From Acidobacteriaceae bacterium (lineage in GTDB: Bacteria > Acidobacteriota > Terriglobia > Terriglobales > SbA1), in the NCBI GenBank assembly GCA_019237515.1, contig JAFAGX010000060.1:1-5771 (forward strand): a DNA stretch of 5,771 nt, given 5' to 3'. The first letter of the stretch is position 1; each line of letters starts with the position of its first letter. Under the pieces are notes generated by a model. The model was not told the DNA's origin. It saw only the letters and a program-made list of their open reading frames with translations, and ran no database searches. Made by a program: the position numbers and the translations under genes. Below, piece by piece: positions 1 to 5,147 of the stretch.

Positions 1-762
1 CTGACGCTGTCGATCGAGACGCTGGGTGGCGTTTCCACGCCGATGATCCCGCGCAACACGACGATTCCGACTAAAAAGACGGAAACGTTCTCGACCGCAG
101 CCGATAGCCAGACGTCGGTTGAAGTTCACGTCCTGCAGGGCGAACGCCCAATGGCGGGACAGAACCGCACCCTCGGCAAGTTCCACCTGACCGGGATTCC
201 ACCGGCTCCGCGTGGGGTGCCGCAGATCGAAGTCACGTTCGACATCGATGCCAACGGCATCCTGAATGTGACGGCGAAGGACACGGCCACGCAGAAAGAC
301 CAGAAGATCACGATTACATCCTCTTCCGGTCTTTCGAAGGACGAAGTCGAGCGCATGGCCAAGGACGCCGAGTCGCACTCTGCCGAAGACAAGGCCCAGC
401 GTGAGGCGATCGACGCGAAGAACCAGCTCGACTCGATGGTCTATCAGATCGAAAAGATGCTGCGCGAGCAGGGAGACAAGATCTCCGGCTCCGAGCGCGG
501 CGACGTCGAGAACGCCTTGGCCGATGCCAAGAAGGCGCTGGAGAGCGGCGAGAAGGCGGCCATGGACCGGGCTCGCGAGAACCTGACCAAGGCTTCGCAC
601 AAACTGGCCGAGCAGATGTACAAGGCTGCTCAGCCGCAGGGCGGAGGGCAAACCGGCCCGACGCCAGGCGCAGGTCCGGAACCGGGCGGCGATGGTCAAC
701 CTGAGAAGAAAGACGAAGGCGTCATCGACGCCGAATACGTCGACGTCGAAGACAAGAAGTAA
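1..762 (+). CDS. dnaK: Chaperone protein DnaK (Hsp70), C-terminal part, cut by the window start
   Basis: This is the last 253 codons of an Hsp70 chaperone, open from base 1 and ending at TAA 760-762; the ATPase domain lies outside the window. The visible part starts in the beta-sandwich substrate-binding domain with the DnaK-typical stretch IETLGGV, then [17 protein letters not shown] and [11 protein letters not shown]. It continues through [19 protein letters not shown] and GILNVTAKD. The helical lid follows (about visible residues 105-200, rich in E, K and A), and then a Gly/Pro/Gln-rich disordered tail ending in [11 protein letters not shown], the usual kind of acidic DnaK terminus. The ATG at 43 is an internal methionine, not a start. 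DnaK folds and disaggregates proteins in an ATP cycle driven by DnaJ and a nucleotide-exchange factor. DnaJ is encoded just downstream. In HspR-carrying bacteria DnaK also acts as HspR co-repressor. Family assignment is very secure. Confidence 0.98.
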   Translation: MTLSIETLGGVSTPMIPRNTTIPTKKTETFSTAADSQTSVEVHVLQGERPMAGQNRTLGKFHLTGIPPAPRGVPQIEVTFDIDANGILNVTAKDTATQKDQKITITSSSGLSKDEVERMAKDAESHSAEDKAQREAIDAKNQLDSMVYQIEKMLREQGDKISGSERGDVENALADAKKALESGEKAAMDRARENLTKASHKLAEQMYKAAQPQGGGQTGPTPGAGPEPGGDGQPEKKDEGVIDAEYVDVEDKK

Positions 763-777
763 GCGCTGATTAGGTGG

Positions 778-798
778 GGACGGGCGCCTCGCCCGTCC
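778..798. repeat. Hairpin 1 of a two-hairpin repeat module after dnaK
   Basis: A perfect inverted repeat 16 bases after the dnaK stop. Arms GGACGGGCG (778-786) and CGCCCGTCC (790-798) enclose a CCT loop, giving a 9-bp GC-rich stem. It shares its outer GGAC/GTCC pairs and its neighbour hairpin with elements at 4244-4265 and 4717-4738, so it is one copy of a repeat family. It could act as an RNA 3'-end stabiliser for dnaK mRNA. There is no T-tract directly after it, so it is not a standard terminator. Confidence 0.8.
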
Positions 799-800
799 AG

Positions 801-817
801 GTCGAGCGAAGCTCGAC
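801..817. repeat. Hairpin 2 of the two-hairpin repeat module after dnaK
   Basis: A perfect inverted repeat two bases after hairpin 1. Arms GTCGAGC (801-807) and GCTCGAC (811-817) surround a GAA loop. On the opposite strand the hairpin at 4226-4242 has arms GCGGAGC and GCTCCGC with the same GAA loop. The two differ only at stem positions 2 and 3 and at the partners of those positions, so pairing is kept. This supports a structural element over chance palindromes. Confidence 0.78.
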
Positions 818-827
818 AGCAAGATGG

Positions 828-860
828 GCCACGGATCTGAGTGATCCGTGGCTTACTTTT
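828..860 (+). terminator. Candidate terminator or attenuator between dnaK and the small ORF
   Basis: A 10-bp perfect stem, GCCACGGATC (828-837) and GATCCGTGGC (843-852), with a five-base loop TGAGT. It is followed directly by TTACTTTT (853-860). The shape fits a Rho-independent terminator with an interrupted T-tract, and it is the third hairpin in 75 bases after dnaK. It could lower read-through from dnaK into dnaJ or define a processed 3' end. The imperfect T-tract and the repeats next to it keep confidence moderate. Confidence 0.5.
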
Positions 861-883
861 CAGAAGTGAGAAAGGGGAATACA

Positions 884-1054
884 TTGAAGTTTGAAGTAAA
901 CGGTCAACAGTACTTTTTGGCATTTGTGGAAGAGGAAAATAAGCTTTACGTGTTCGCACCGACTCCGACCGGAATGAATCGCATGCCGGTGTACGTGGAT
1001 GCGGTGAAGTGGAAAGCGGGAAGCGCGGCAGAATCAGCCCATGCGCCTTCGTAA
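884..1054 (+). CDS. Small protein of unknown function between dnaK and dnaJ (56 aa)
   Basis: I do not recognise this protein. The preferred start is TTG 884, because AAAGGGG (871-877) sits six bases upstream as a good ribosome-binding site. The in-frame GTG at 848 lies inside the hairpin 828-852 and has no such site. The product begins MKFEVNGQQYFLAFVEEENK and continues through LYVFAPTPTGMNRMPVYVD to a short Ala/Ser tail, ending at TAA 1052-1054. It has no signal peptide or membrane segment. The alternating hydrophobic pattern (FEVNGQQYFLAFV, KLYVFAP) suggests a small beta-sheet fold. Its position between two chaperone genes on the same strand suggests co-transcription and perhaps a stress role, but that is inference. 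It might be a chance ORF; the strong ribosome-binding site and protein-like composition argue against that. Confidence 0.6.
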   Translation: MKFEVNGQQYFLAFVEEENKLYVFAPTPTGMNRMPVYVDAVKWKAGSAAESAHAPS

Positions 1055-1080
1055 ACGGCGAGCGAGCGGTTGAATGCAGA

Positions 1081-1138
1081 GATCTTTCGACTGCGTTGCC
1101 GCCCGCTACGCGAGCGGCAACTTCGCTCGGATGACAAT
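1081..1138. repeat. Hairpin-centred intergenic repeat, copy A (upstream of dnaJ)
   Basis: The left end GATCTTTCGACTGC (1081-1094) matches 4136-4149 at 12 of 14 bases. The right end ATGACAAT (1131-1138) is identical to 4191-4198, and the CTC before it is also shared apart from small changes. Between the ends is a hairpin with 8-bp arms GTTGCCGC (1095-1102) and GCGGCAAC (1114-1121) and an 11-base loop; its sequence is unrelated to the hairpin in copy B. The element ends 13 bases before the dnaJ ATG, so any transcript entering dnaJ from upstream carries this hairpin in its leader. Confidence 0.65.
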
Positions 1139-1151
1139 CTTGTAGGAACTA

Positions 1152-2402
1152 ATGGCTACTGCAACCAAAAAAGACTACTACGAGATCCTCGGAGTAAAGA
1201 AATCGGCGTCGGCGGACGACATCCGCAAGGCGTTTCGGAAGCTTGCGCGTAAATACCATCCCGATGTCAATCCCGGGGACAAGTCGGCCGAAGAAAAATT
1301 CAAGGCCATCTCGGAAGCCAACGACATTCTGAGCGACCCCAAGAAGCGCAAAATTTACGACCAGCTCGGCTTTTACTCGGACAACATCGATCCCGCGGCC
1401 GCTGAAGCCTACGCTCGCGGAGGACCCACCGGTGCGGGCGGTTTCGGCGGCTTTCCCGGTGGTGGCGTGCAAGGCGGGCAAGCACAGCCTGGCGGCCAAG
1501 GAGTTCACTTCGATTTCGGCGGCTTCGATTTCTCGGACATGTTCGAGGGGACCAAAGCTGGACGCAAGACTGCCAGCACCGGAGGCGGCGGTTTCCGCGA
1601 CATCTTTTCAGGAATTTTCGGTGGGCGGGGTGGCGCGGCCGCAACCGAAGAGGGCCCCGAACCGGGATCCGATCTCGAATATCAAGTCAACGTTCCTTTC
1701 TGGACGGCAATTCGCGGCGGTGTCATGCGTCTGAACATCACGCGACACGATACTTGCACCAATTGCCACGGGCAAGGGTTCATCGAGTCTCCTGGCAAGT
1801 GCCCGGAGTGCAACGGGACCGGCCAAGTCACCCAAACCGGCGGCCGGATGAAATTCAATGTAACCTGCCCGCGCTGCCACGGTACGGGCAAGAACATTTC
1901 CGTCTGTCCCACTTGTCACGGGGAAGGCACGGTGGAGCGCACGGAGCCTTTGGAAGTCCGGATCAAAGCCGGGACTCGAGATGGGCAGCGCATCCGCATC
2001 GCTGGAAAAGGAAATGCGGGCGCTCGCGGCGGCGCACCTGGCGATCTTTATGTAATCATCCGCACTGGAACACATCCTGTCTTCGAGCGCGACGGCGATG
2101 ATATTCATTTGACCGTACCGGTGACGGCTTCCGAAGCGGCGCTGGGGGCGAAAGTCGAAGTTCCGACTATCGATGGGCGAGCCATGTTGAGGATTCCGCC
2201 CGGTACCCAATCCGGCCAGAAACTCCGGCTTCGAGAAAAAGGCGTGCCTTCTGCAACTAAGGAAGGCACTCGCGGGGATGAAATCGTCGAAATCAAGGTC
2301 ACAGTTCCAATGCCTCGGGACGAAAAGACGAAAGAACTCCTTCGCGAATTGGCTCGCCTCAATCCGGAAGACCCCCGGGCCGAACTTCTCAAAAACATCT
2401 AG
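1152..2402 (+). CDS. dnaJ: Chaperone protein DnaJ (class A J-domain co-chaperone, 416 aa)
   Basis: DnaJ delivers unfolded clients to DnaK and stimulates its ATPase in the cytoplasm. The J-domain spans about residues 8-73 (DYYEILGV to YDQLGF) with the diagnostic HPD at 36-38. A long Gly/Phe-rich region follows (about 88-165), containing two D-[IM]-F motifs at 129-131 and 150-152. The zinc-binding domain has four intact CxxCxGxG repeats, starting at C202, C217, C239 and C252. The C-terminal client-binding and dimerisation domains run to KNI at the end. At 416 residues it is longer than E. coli DnaJ (376), mostly through the Gly/Phe region. The start is ATG 1152 with a weak AGGAA at 1144-1148, giving the usual early DYYEILGV. 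It lies 97 bases after the small ORF, in the same direction as dnaK. All catalytic and zinc ligands are present, so it should be functional. Confidence 0.98.
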   Translation: MATATKKDYYEILGVKKSASADDIRKAFRKLARKYHPDVNPGDKSAEEKFKAISEANDILSDPKKRKIYDQLGFYSDNIDPAAAEAYARGGPTGAGGFGGFPGGGVQGGQAQPGGQGVHFDFGGFDFSDMFEGTKAGRKTASTGGGGFRDIFSGIFGGRGGAAATEEGPEPGSDLEYQVNVPFWTAIRGGVMRLNITRHDTCTNCHGQGFIESPGKCPECNGTGQVTQTGGRMKFNVTCPRCHGTGKNISVCPTCHGEGTVERTEPLEVRIKAGTRDGQRIRIAGKGNAGARGGAPGDLYVIIRTGTHPVFERDGDDIHLTVPVTASEAALGAKVEVPTIDGRAMLRIPPGTQSGQKLRLREKGVPSATKEGTRGDEIVEIKVTVPMPRDEKTKELLRELARLNPEDPRAELLKNI

Positions 2403-2403
2403 C

Positions 2404-2477
2404 AGCGAGTAGCTGGTGGCCAGCAGTTAGGAAAAGCTTGACTCGTGCGCCCAGCTGCCGGCGACTAGCTACTCGCT
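2404..2477. repeat. Large imperfect inverted repeat after dnaJ
   Basis: Starting one base after the dnaJ stop, the 11-base arm AGCGAGTAGCT (2404-2414) is perfectly complementary to AGCTACTCGCT (2467-2477). Pairing continues inward, for about 20 of 23 positions in all (2404-2426 with 2455-2477), leaving a loop of about 28 bases. A smaller nested hairpin, GCTGG (2412-2416) and CCAGC (2420-2424), competes with it. No T-run follows closely, so it is not a classic terminator, but it could form the 3' end of the dnaJ message or be a decayed mobile repeat. Confidence 0.65.
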
Positions 2478-2505
2478 ACTCTTCATTACCTGCTCGCAAT
2501 TTTTT

Positions 2506-2544
2506 CAAGAAAATTCTTGCATCTGTGGAAATTTGCCGTAATCT
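2506..2544 (+). promoter_or_regulatory. Possible promoter with overlapping palindrome upstream of the permease
   Basis: A weak sigma-70-like pair: TTGCAT (2517-2522) and TAATCT (2539-2544) with a 16-base spacer, each matching consensus at three of six positions. The palindrome CAAGAA-AA-TTCTTG (2506-2519) overlaps the -35 box and follows an AT-rich stretch (2499-2505), so a repressor site is possible. It lies about 120 bases before the permease start. The boxes are poor matches; this is a suggestion only. Confidence 0.3.
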
Positions 2545-2621
2545 CATACGTGCGAAGTAACTACGGCCGAAACGCCCGGAATCGCATCTAACCGGGAGCC
2601 GCGCTAATCAAGGGAGACGCG

Positions 2622-2675
2622 GTGGCCGAGAGTGATTCGCCCGAGGAGGAAGCCATCGAAATTGGCAACTGCTAG
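2622..2675 (+). CDS. Possible short leader ORF or displaced N-terminus of the permease (17 aa)
   Basis: A GTG at 2622 sits five bases after a good ribosome-binding sequence AGGGAG (2611-2616). It reads MAESDSPEEEAIEIGNC and stops at TAG 2673-2675, overlapping the preferred permease start (TTG 2662) in a different frame. The ribosome-binding site lies in the loop of a small stem, CCGCG (2599-2603) with CGCGG (2618-2622). It might be a translationally coupled leader peptide, the original permease N-terminus separated by a one-base indel, or chance. The sequence alone does not decide between these. Confidence 0.25.
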   Translation: MAESDSPEEEAIEIGNC

Positions 2676-4056
2676 CGCTACCCACCAATCACTTCCATCC
2701 CCTGCTCTCGTTTCTTCCAGGAAAAAATCTGCCCGCCTCACGTTGTGGCCGCTCGTCGCCGCCACGTTCTTCATGGTTTCGGGTGGCACGTATGGCACCG
2801 AAGACATCGTGCATGGAGCGGGCTACGGAAAAGCAATTCTGATCCTGCTGCTCACGCCGATTCTGTGGAGCCTGCCGACCGCATTTATGATTGGTGAACT
2901 TTCCAGCGCGCTGCCGTATGAAGGTGGCTATTACGCCTGGGTGCGCCGCGCGATGGGGAATTTCTGGGGATTTCAGGAAGCCTGGCTCTCGCTGGTTGCG
3001 TCGATCTTCGACATGGCGATTTACCCCACGCTGTTTGTTCTCTACTTGGACCGGTTGTTTCCCTGGTTTTCAGTCGGACATCGGGGCGTGATGGTGGCGT
3101 TAGGTGTGGTCATCGTGTGCGCGCTGCTGAACATCGCTGGTGTGCGGGTTGTCTCCACGACATCGCTCTGGCTGTTTTTTGCGCTTTCCGCACCGTTCAT
3201 CGCGATTGTTTGTATTGCACCGTTCAAAATTGGGGCGCTCGCAGCAGTGGCCAAACCGGCCAACGCGAATGTCGATATTTTGACCGGGCTGCTGATCTGC
3301 ATGTGGAACTACATGGGCTGGGACAACGCCTCGACCATCGCAACCGAAGTCGAGCGTCCACAACGAACCTATCCGCGCGCGATGCTGGTCGCGGTCATGA
3401 TTGTGGCTCTCAGCTACATCGTTCCGGTTGCCGCCATGTGGATGACGGGGCTTTCCCCCACAGCTTGGGATACCGGTTTTTGGGCTGACATCGCCGGAAT
3501 GCTCGGTGGTCCGCTGCTCCGCTTTGGCCTGGCGCTCGGCGGCATCATTAGCGGTTTCGGGATGTTTAACGCTTTGGTGATGAGCTACTCGCGCTTGCCT
3601 CTGGCAATGGCTCAAGATGGGATGTTACCCAAGATTTTCGGCAAATTGCACCCGCGCACTCGGGCGCCCTGGGTGGCGATCATCGCGCTGGCTGTTTGCT
3701 GGGCAATGTGCCTTGGCCTCGGTTTCGAGCGGCTGGTCACATTGGACATTCTTCTCTATGGCGCCAGCCTGTCGCTCGAATTCGCCGCACTGATCGCACT
3801 ACGCATTCGCGAACCGGAACTGCCACGCGCATTCCGCGTGCCGGGAGGAATGTTTGGAGCGATCGCCGTCGGCATCGCTCCTATGCTGCTCCTTGGTTTC
3901 TCGGTGATTCGCAGCGAGACCGAACACGTGCTTGGAATGAGTTCATTCGCGTTTGGAATGCTGCTGATCGGGGCGGGCGTGGTTGCGTATCTGCTCAATC
4001 ACGCGCTCAGGCCAGATGGGTGGACACCCGCACCCCAAGAAAGACCTGTCAGTTAG
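2662..4056 (+). CDS. APC-superfamily amino acid/polyamine permease (464 aa)
   Basis: An inner-membrane transporter with about 12 hydrophobic segments. Family marks, numbered from TTG 2662, are SGGTYGTED at 40-48 (unwound helix 1, substrate site), YEGGYYAWV at 86-94 followed by NFWGFQ, MWNYMGWDNASTIATEVERP at 214-233, and SRLPLAMAQDGMLP at 310-323. The SGGxYGxED and WNxxGWDxxSTxAxEVxxPQRTYPRA motifs resemble the polyamine-uptake (PUT)/PHS-like branch of the APC superfamily. It probably imports amino acids or polyamines by proton symport; the substrate cannot be fixed from sequence. TTG 2662 is preferred (product begins MATASATHQS) because AGGAGGAAG (2644-2652) precedes it. GTG 2632 in the same frame has no well-spaced site. 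The gene lies on the same strand between dnaJ and hspR, with about 260 bases before it and 227 after, so it is probably transcribed on its own. Confidence 0.93.
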   Translation: MATASATHQSLPSPALVSSRKKSARLTLWPLVAATFFMVSGGTYGTEDIVHGAGYGKAILILLLTPILWSLPTAFMIGELSSALPYEGGYYAWVRRAMGNFWGFQEAWLSLVASIFDMAIYPTLFVLYLDRLFPWFSVGHRGVMVALGVVIVCALLNIAGVRVVSTTSLWLFFALSAPFIAIVCIAPFKIGALAAVAKPANANVDILTGLLICMWNYMGWDNASTIATEVERPQRTYPRAMLVAVMIVALSYIVPVAAMWMTGLSPTAWDTGFWADIAGMLGGPLLRFGLALGGIISGFGMFNALVMSYSRLPLAMAQDGMLPKIFGKLHPRTRAPWVAIIALAVCWAMCLGLGFERLVTLDILLYGASLSLEFAALIALRIREPELPRAFRVPGGMFGAIAVGIAPMLLLGFSVIRSETEHVLGMSSFAFGMLLIGAGVVAYLLNHALRPDGWTPAPQERPVS

Positions 4057-4135
4057 AACCTAAGCACAGAGGACACGAAGGGAGCCGGCGAGGAGTCGTC
4101 ATCCTTGCGCACCCGAACATCCCAAGAAATAGAGG

Positions 4136-4198
4136 GATCCTTCGACTCCACCATGCGATTCGGCATGCGAATCGCATGACCCCTCTCAGCATGACAAT
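4136..4198. repeat. Hairpin-centred intergenic repeat, copy B (upstream of hspR)
   Basis: GATCCTTCGACTCC (4136-4149) and ATGACAAT (4191-4198) match the ends of the element at 1081-1138. The interior is a different hairpin, with 9-bp arms CATGCGATT (4152-4160) and AATCGCATG (4170-4178) and a loop holding a GCATGC palindrome. About 40 bases upstream, GTCATCCTTGCG (4098-4109) looks like the reverse complement of the element's right end, suggesting a partial inverted copy. The rest of the gap after the permease (4057-4135) shows only a CACAGAGGACACGAAGG stretch (4065-4081) and no gene. Confidence 0.6.
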
Positions 4199-4220
4199 TG
4201 AGAGCTTGTGTTTTAATAAT
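4191..4220 (+). promoter_or_regulatory. Candidate promoter of hspR
   Basis: ATGACA (4191-4196) and AATAAT (4215-4220) each match the sigma-70 consensus at five of six positions, with an 18-base spacer in an AT-rich patch. Transcription would start near 4227, at the base of the hairpin 4226-4242. The -35 box lies inside the conserved right end of repeat copy B, so the repeat may have donated it. No HspR-type (HAIR) operator is visible. Confidence 0.45.
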
Positions 4221-4225
4221 TAACT

Positions 4226-4265
4226 GCGGAGCTTCGCTCCGCCGGACAGCTGAGGGCAGCTGTCC
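4226..4265. repeat. Two-hairpin repeat module in the hspR leader (inverted copy)
   Basis: Two adjacent perfect hairpins. The first has arms GCGGAGC (4226-4232) and GCTCCGC (4236-4242) with loop TTC. The second has arms GGACAGCTG (4244-4252) and CAGCTGTCC (4257-4265) with loop AGGG. Read on the - strand, the order and loops match the module at 778-817: a GGAC/GTCC hairpin, then a GAA-loop hairpin. It ends 18 bases before the hspR ATG and would lie in its 5' leader; it does not cover the ribosome-binding site GGAAG (4276-4280). Confidence 0.78.
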
Positions 4266-4283
4266 CTACGTGGCCGGAAGAGA

Positions 4284-4685
4284 ATGACGAAAAGAAAATC
4301 CAAGGGTGCTTACATGATCTCGGCGGTCGCGGAGATGTATGGCATCCATCCGCAAACCTTGCGCCTTTATGAACGCGAAGGATTACTGAAGCCGTCGCGG
4401 ACCGAAGGCAACACTCGCCTATACACGGACGAAGACCTGCAGCGCCTGGAATTTATCCTTACGCTCGCGCGCGACCTCTCCGTGAATATCAGCGGGATTG
4501 CTATCATCCTGCAAATGCGCGAGCGCATGGAAGAGATGCAGCGACAGATCCAGGATTTCGTGAAATCACTTCAGGAAGAAATGCTCTCAAGAGCTACCGT
4601 TGCTGCTGATCCCTCTCGCGGAGCAATTGTCCCAGTCCGACGTACCATGGTGGGGCCATCCCACCAGCCAAATCGCAAGCGATAG
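4284..4685 (+). CDS. hspR: MerR-family heat-shock regulator, HspR-like (133 aa)
   Basis: A DNA-binding regulator of the MerR superfamily. The winged helix-turn-helix runs from about residue 10 (YMISAVAEMYGIHPQTLRLY) through EREGLLKPSRTEGNTRLYTD. HPQTLRxYExxGL, followed by a Leu-rich second helix pair (DLQRLEFILTLARDLSVNISGI) and a coiled coil (about 78-105, MRERMEEMQRQI), is the pattern of HspR, the repressor of dnaK and clpB operons in actinobacteria and other phyla. The C-terminal 30 residues are basic, Pro-rich and probably disordered. There is no cysteine cluster, so metal-sensing MerR types are unlikely. ATG 4284 has GGAAG (4276-4280) upstream; ATG 4314 would remove ten basic residues. 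Proximity to dnaK and dnaJ supports the name, although a permease intervenes. HspR normally binds inverted repeats near CTTGAGT-N7-ACTCAAG with DnaK as co-repressor; that is family knowledge, not seen here. Confidence 0.83.
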   Translation: MTKRKSKGAYMISAVAEMYGIHPQTLRLYEREGLLKPSRTEGNTRLYTDEDLQRLEFILTLARDLSVNISGIAIILQMRERMEEMQRQIQDFVKSLQEEMLSRATVAADPSRGAIVPVRRTMVGPSHQPNRKR

Positions 4686-4708
4686 CCAGCCTAGTTACAC
4701 TAGCCATG

Positions 4709-4742
4709 GCTCCGCCGGACAGCCGAGAGCGGCTGTCCCTAC
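4709..4742. repeat. Third copy of the GGAC/GTCC hairpin, upstream of the DUF983 gene
   Basis: These 34 bases match 4236-4269 at 31 positions. The hairpin has arms GGACAGCCG (4717-4725) and CGGCTGTCC (4730-4738) with loop AGAG. Two of the three differences (4724 and 4731, against 4251 and 4258) change a T-A pair to a C-G pair; the third is in the loop. The companion hairpin is incomplete: only its GCTCCGC arm remains, preceded by the palindrome AGCCATGGCT (4702-4711). The copy ends six bases before the first possible start codon of the next gene. Confidence 0.8.
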
Positions 4743-4748
4743 CTCTCC

Positions 4749-5138
4749 ATGACGGGCAGCGCTCGAATGCCGACCAGCATGGCGATCTTGCGCCAGATGT
4801 GTCCGCGTTGCCGCGAAGCGAGAATTTTTCGCAAGTCTGTTTTTACGGGATTCCCGGCGATGTGGCCGCAATGCCCCAACTGCGATCTCAAATTCGAGCG
4901 AGAACCTGGCTATTTTCTTGGCGCCATGTACATCAGCTATGGTCTGGGATTGGTCGCAATCATTGGAATCGGCTTACTTTTGTGGGCCTTTACCCACTTA
5001 ACGCTGATGAAGCTCATGTTCTGGGCAATTCTGCTGTTCCTGCCGCTCGCCCCTACGATCACCCTGTTCTCGCGCGTGCTTTGGATTTATCTGGATCAAG
5101 CCATCGATCCCGAGCGGTCCGCTTCTCACCCTCATTAG
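4749..5138 (+). CDS. DUF983 family zinc-ribbon membrane protein (129 aa)
   Basis: A small membrane protein of a conserved family without a firm function. An N-terminal zinc-ribbon-like part has two CxxC pairs, CPRC (18-21) and CPNC (42-45). It is followed by the family hallmark LKFEREPGYFLGAMYISYG (47-65). Two hydrophobic helices come next, about 62-83 and 88-112, ending in RVLWIYLDQAIDPE near the C-terminus. The start is uncertain: ATG at 4749, 4767 and 4779 are all in frame and none has a clear ribosome-binding site; 4779 (MAILRQMCPRC) gives the most family-like N-terminus. A hairpin repeat (4717-4738) sits just upstream. It follows hspR by 63 bases and may be transcribed with it. It ends 9 bases from the convergent gene on the - strand, with no clear terminator between. 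Confidence 0.85.
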   Translation: MTGSARMPTSMAILRQMCPRCREARIFRKSVFTGFPAMWPQCPNCDLKFEREPGYFLGAMYISYGLGLVAIIGIGLLLWAFTHLTLMKLMFWAILLFLPLAPTITLFSRVLWIYLDQAIDPERSASHPH

Positions 5139-5147
5139 GATGATCTT

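Noticed and set aside
848..883. GTG 848 as start of the small ORF between dnaK and dnaJ
   Set aside because: It lies inside the right arm of the hairpin 828-852 and has no ribosome-binding site; TTG 884 has AAAGGGG at ideal spacing.
1149..1644. Long open frames on the - strand and in other + frames within dnaJ
   Set aside because: They overlap an unmistakable dnaJ in full and have Arg/Pro/Ser-rich translations without domains; they are shadows of a GC-rich coding region.
2432..2450. CTTGACT near 2437 as an HspR (HAIR) operator
   Set aside because: The matching right half AGTCAAG/ACTCAAG at the required spacing is absent, so it is only a chance half-site.
3100..3615. 171-residue open frame on the - strand inside the permease
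   Set aside because: It is low in hydrophobic pattern, rich in His/Arg/Asn, and lies opposite conserved transporter motifs; a shadow frame.
778..4738. CRISPR array
   Set aside because: The repeated units are few, far apart, in both orientations and without regular spacers; they are dispersed palindromic elements.
4706..5143. 145-residue + frame overlapping the DUF983 gene
   Set aside because: The alternative frame encodes the clear CPRC/CPNC and FEREPGYFLGAMY signature; this one has no recognisable features.
5139..5147. Bidirectional terminator between the convergent genes
   Set aside because: Only nine bases separate the stops and no GC-rich stem with flanking T/A runs is present; termination may lie within the opposite coding regions.
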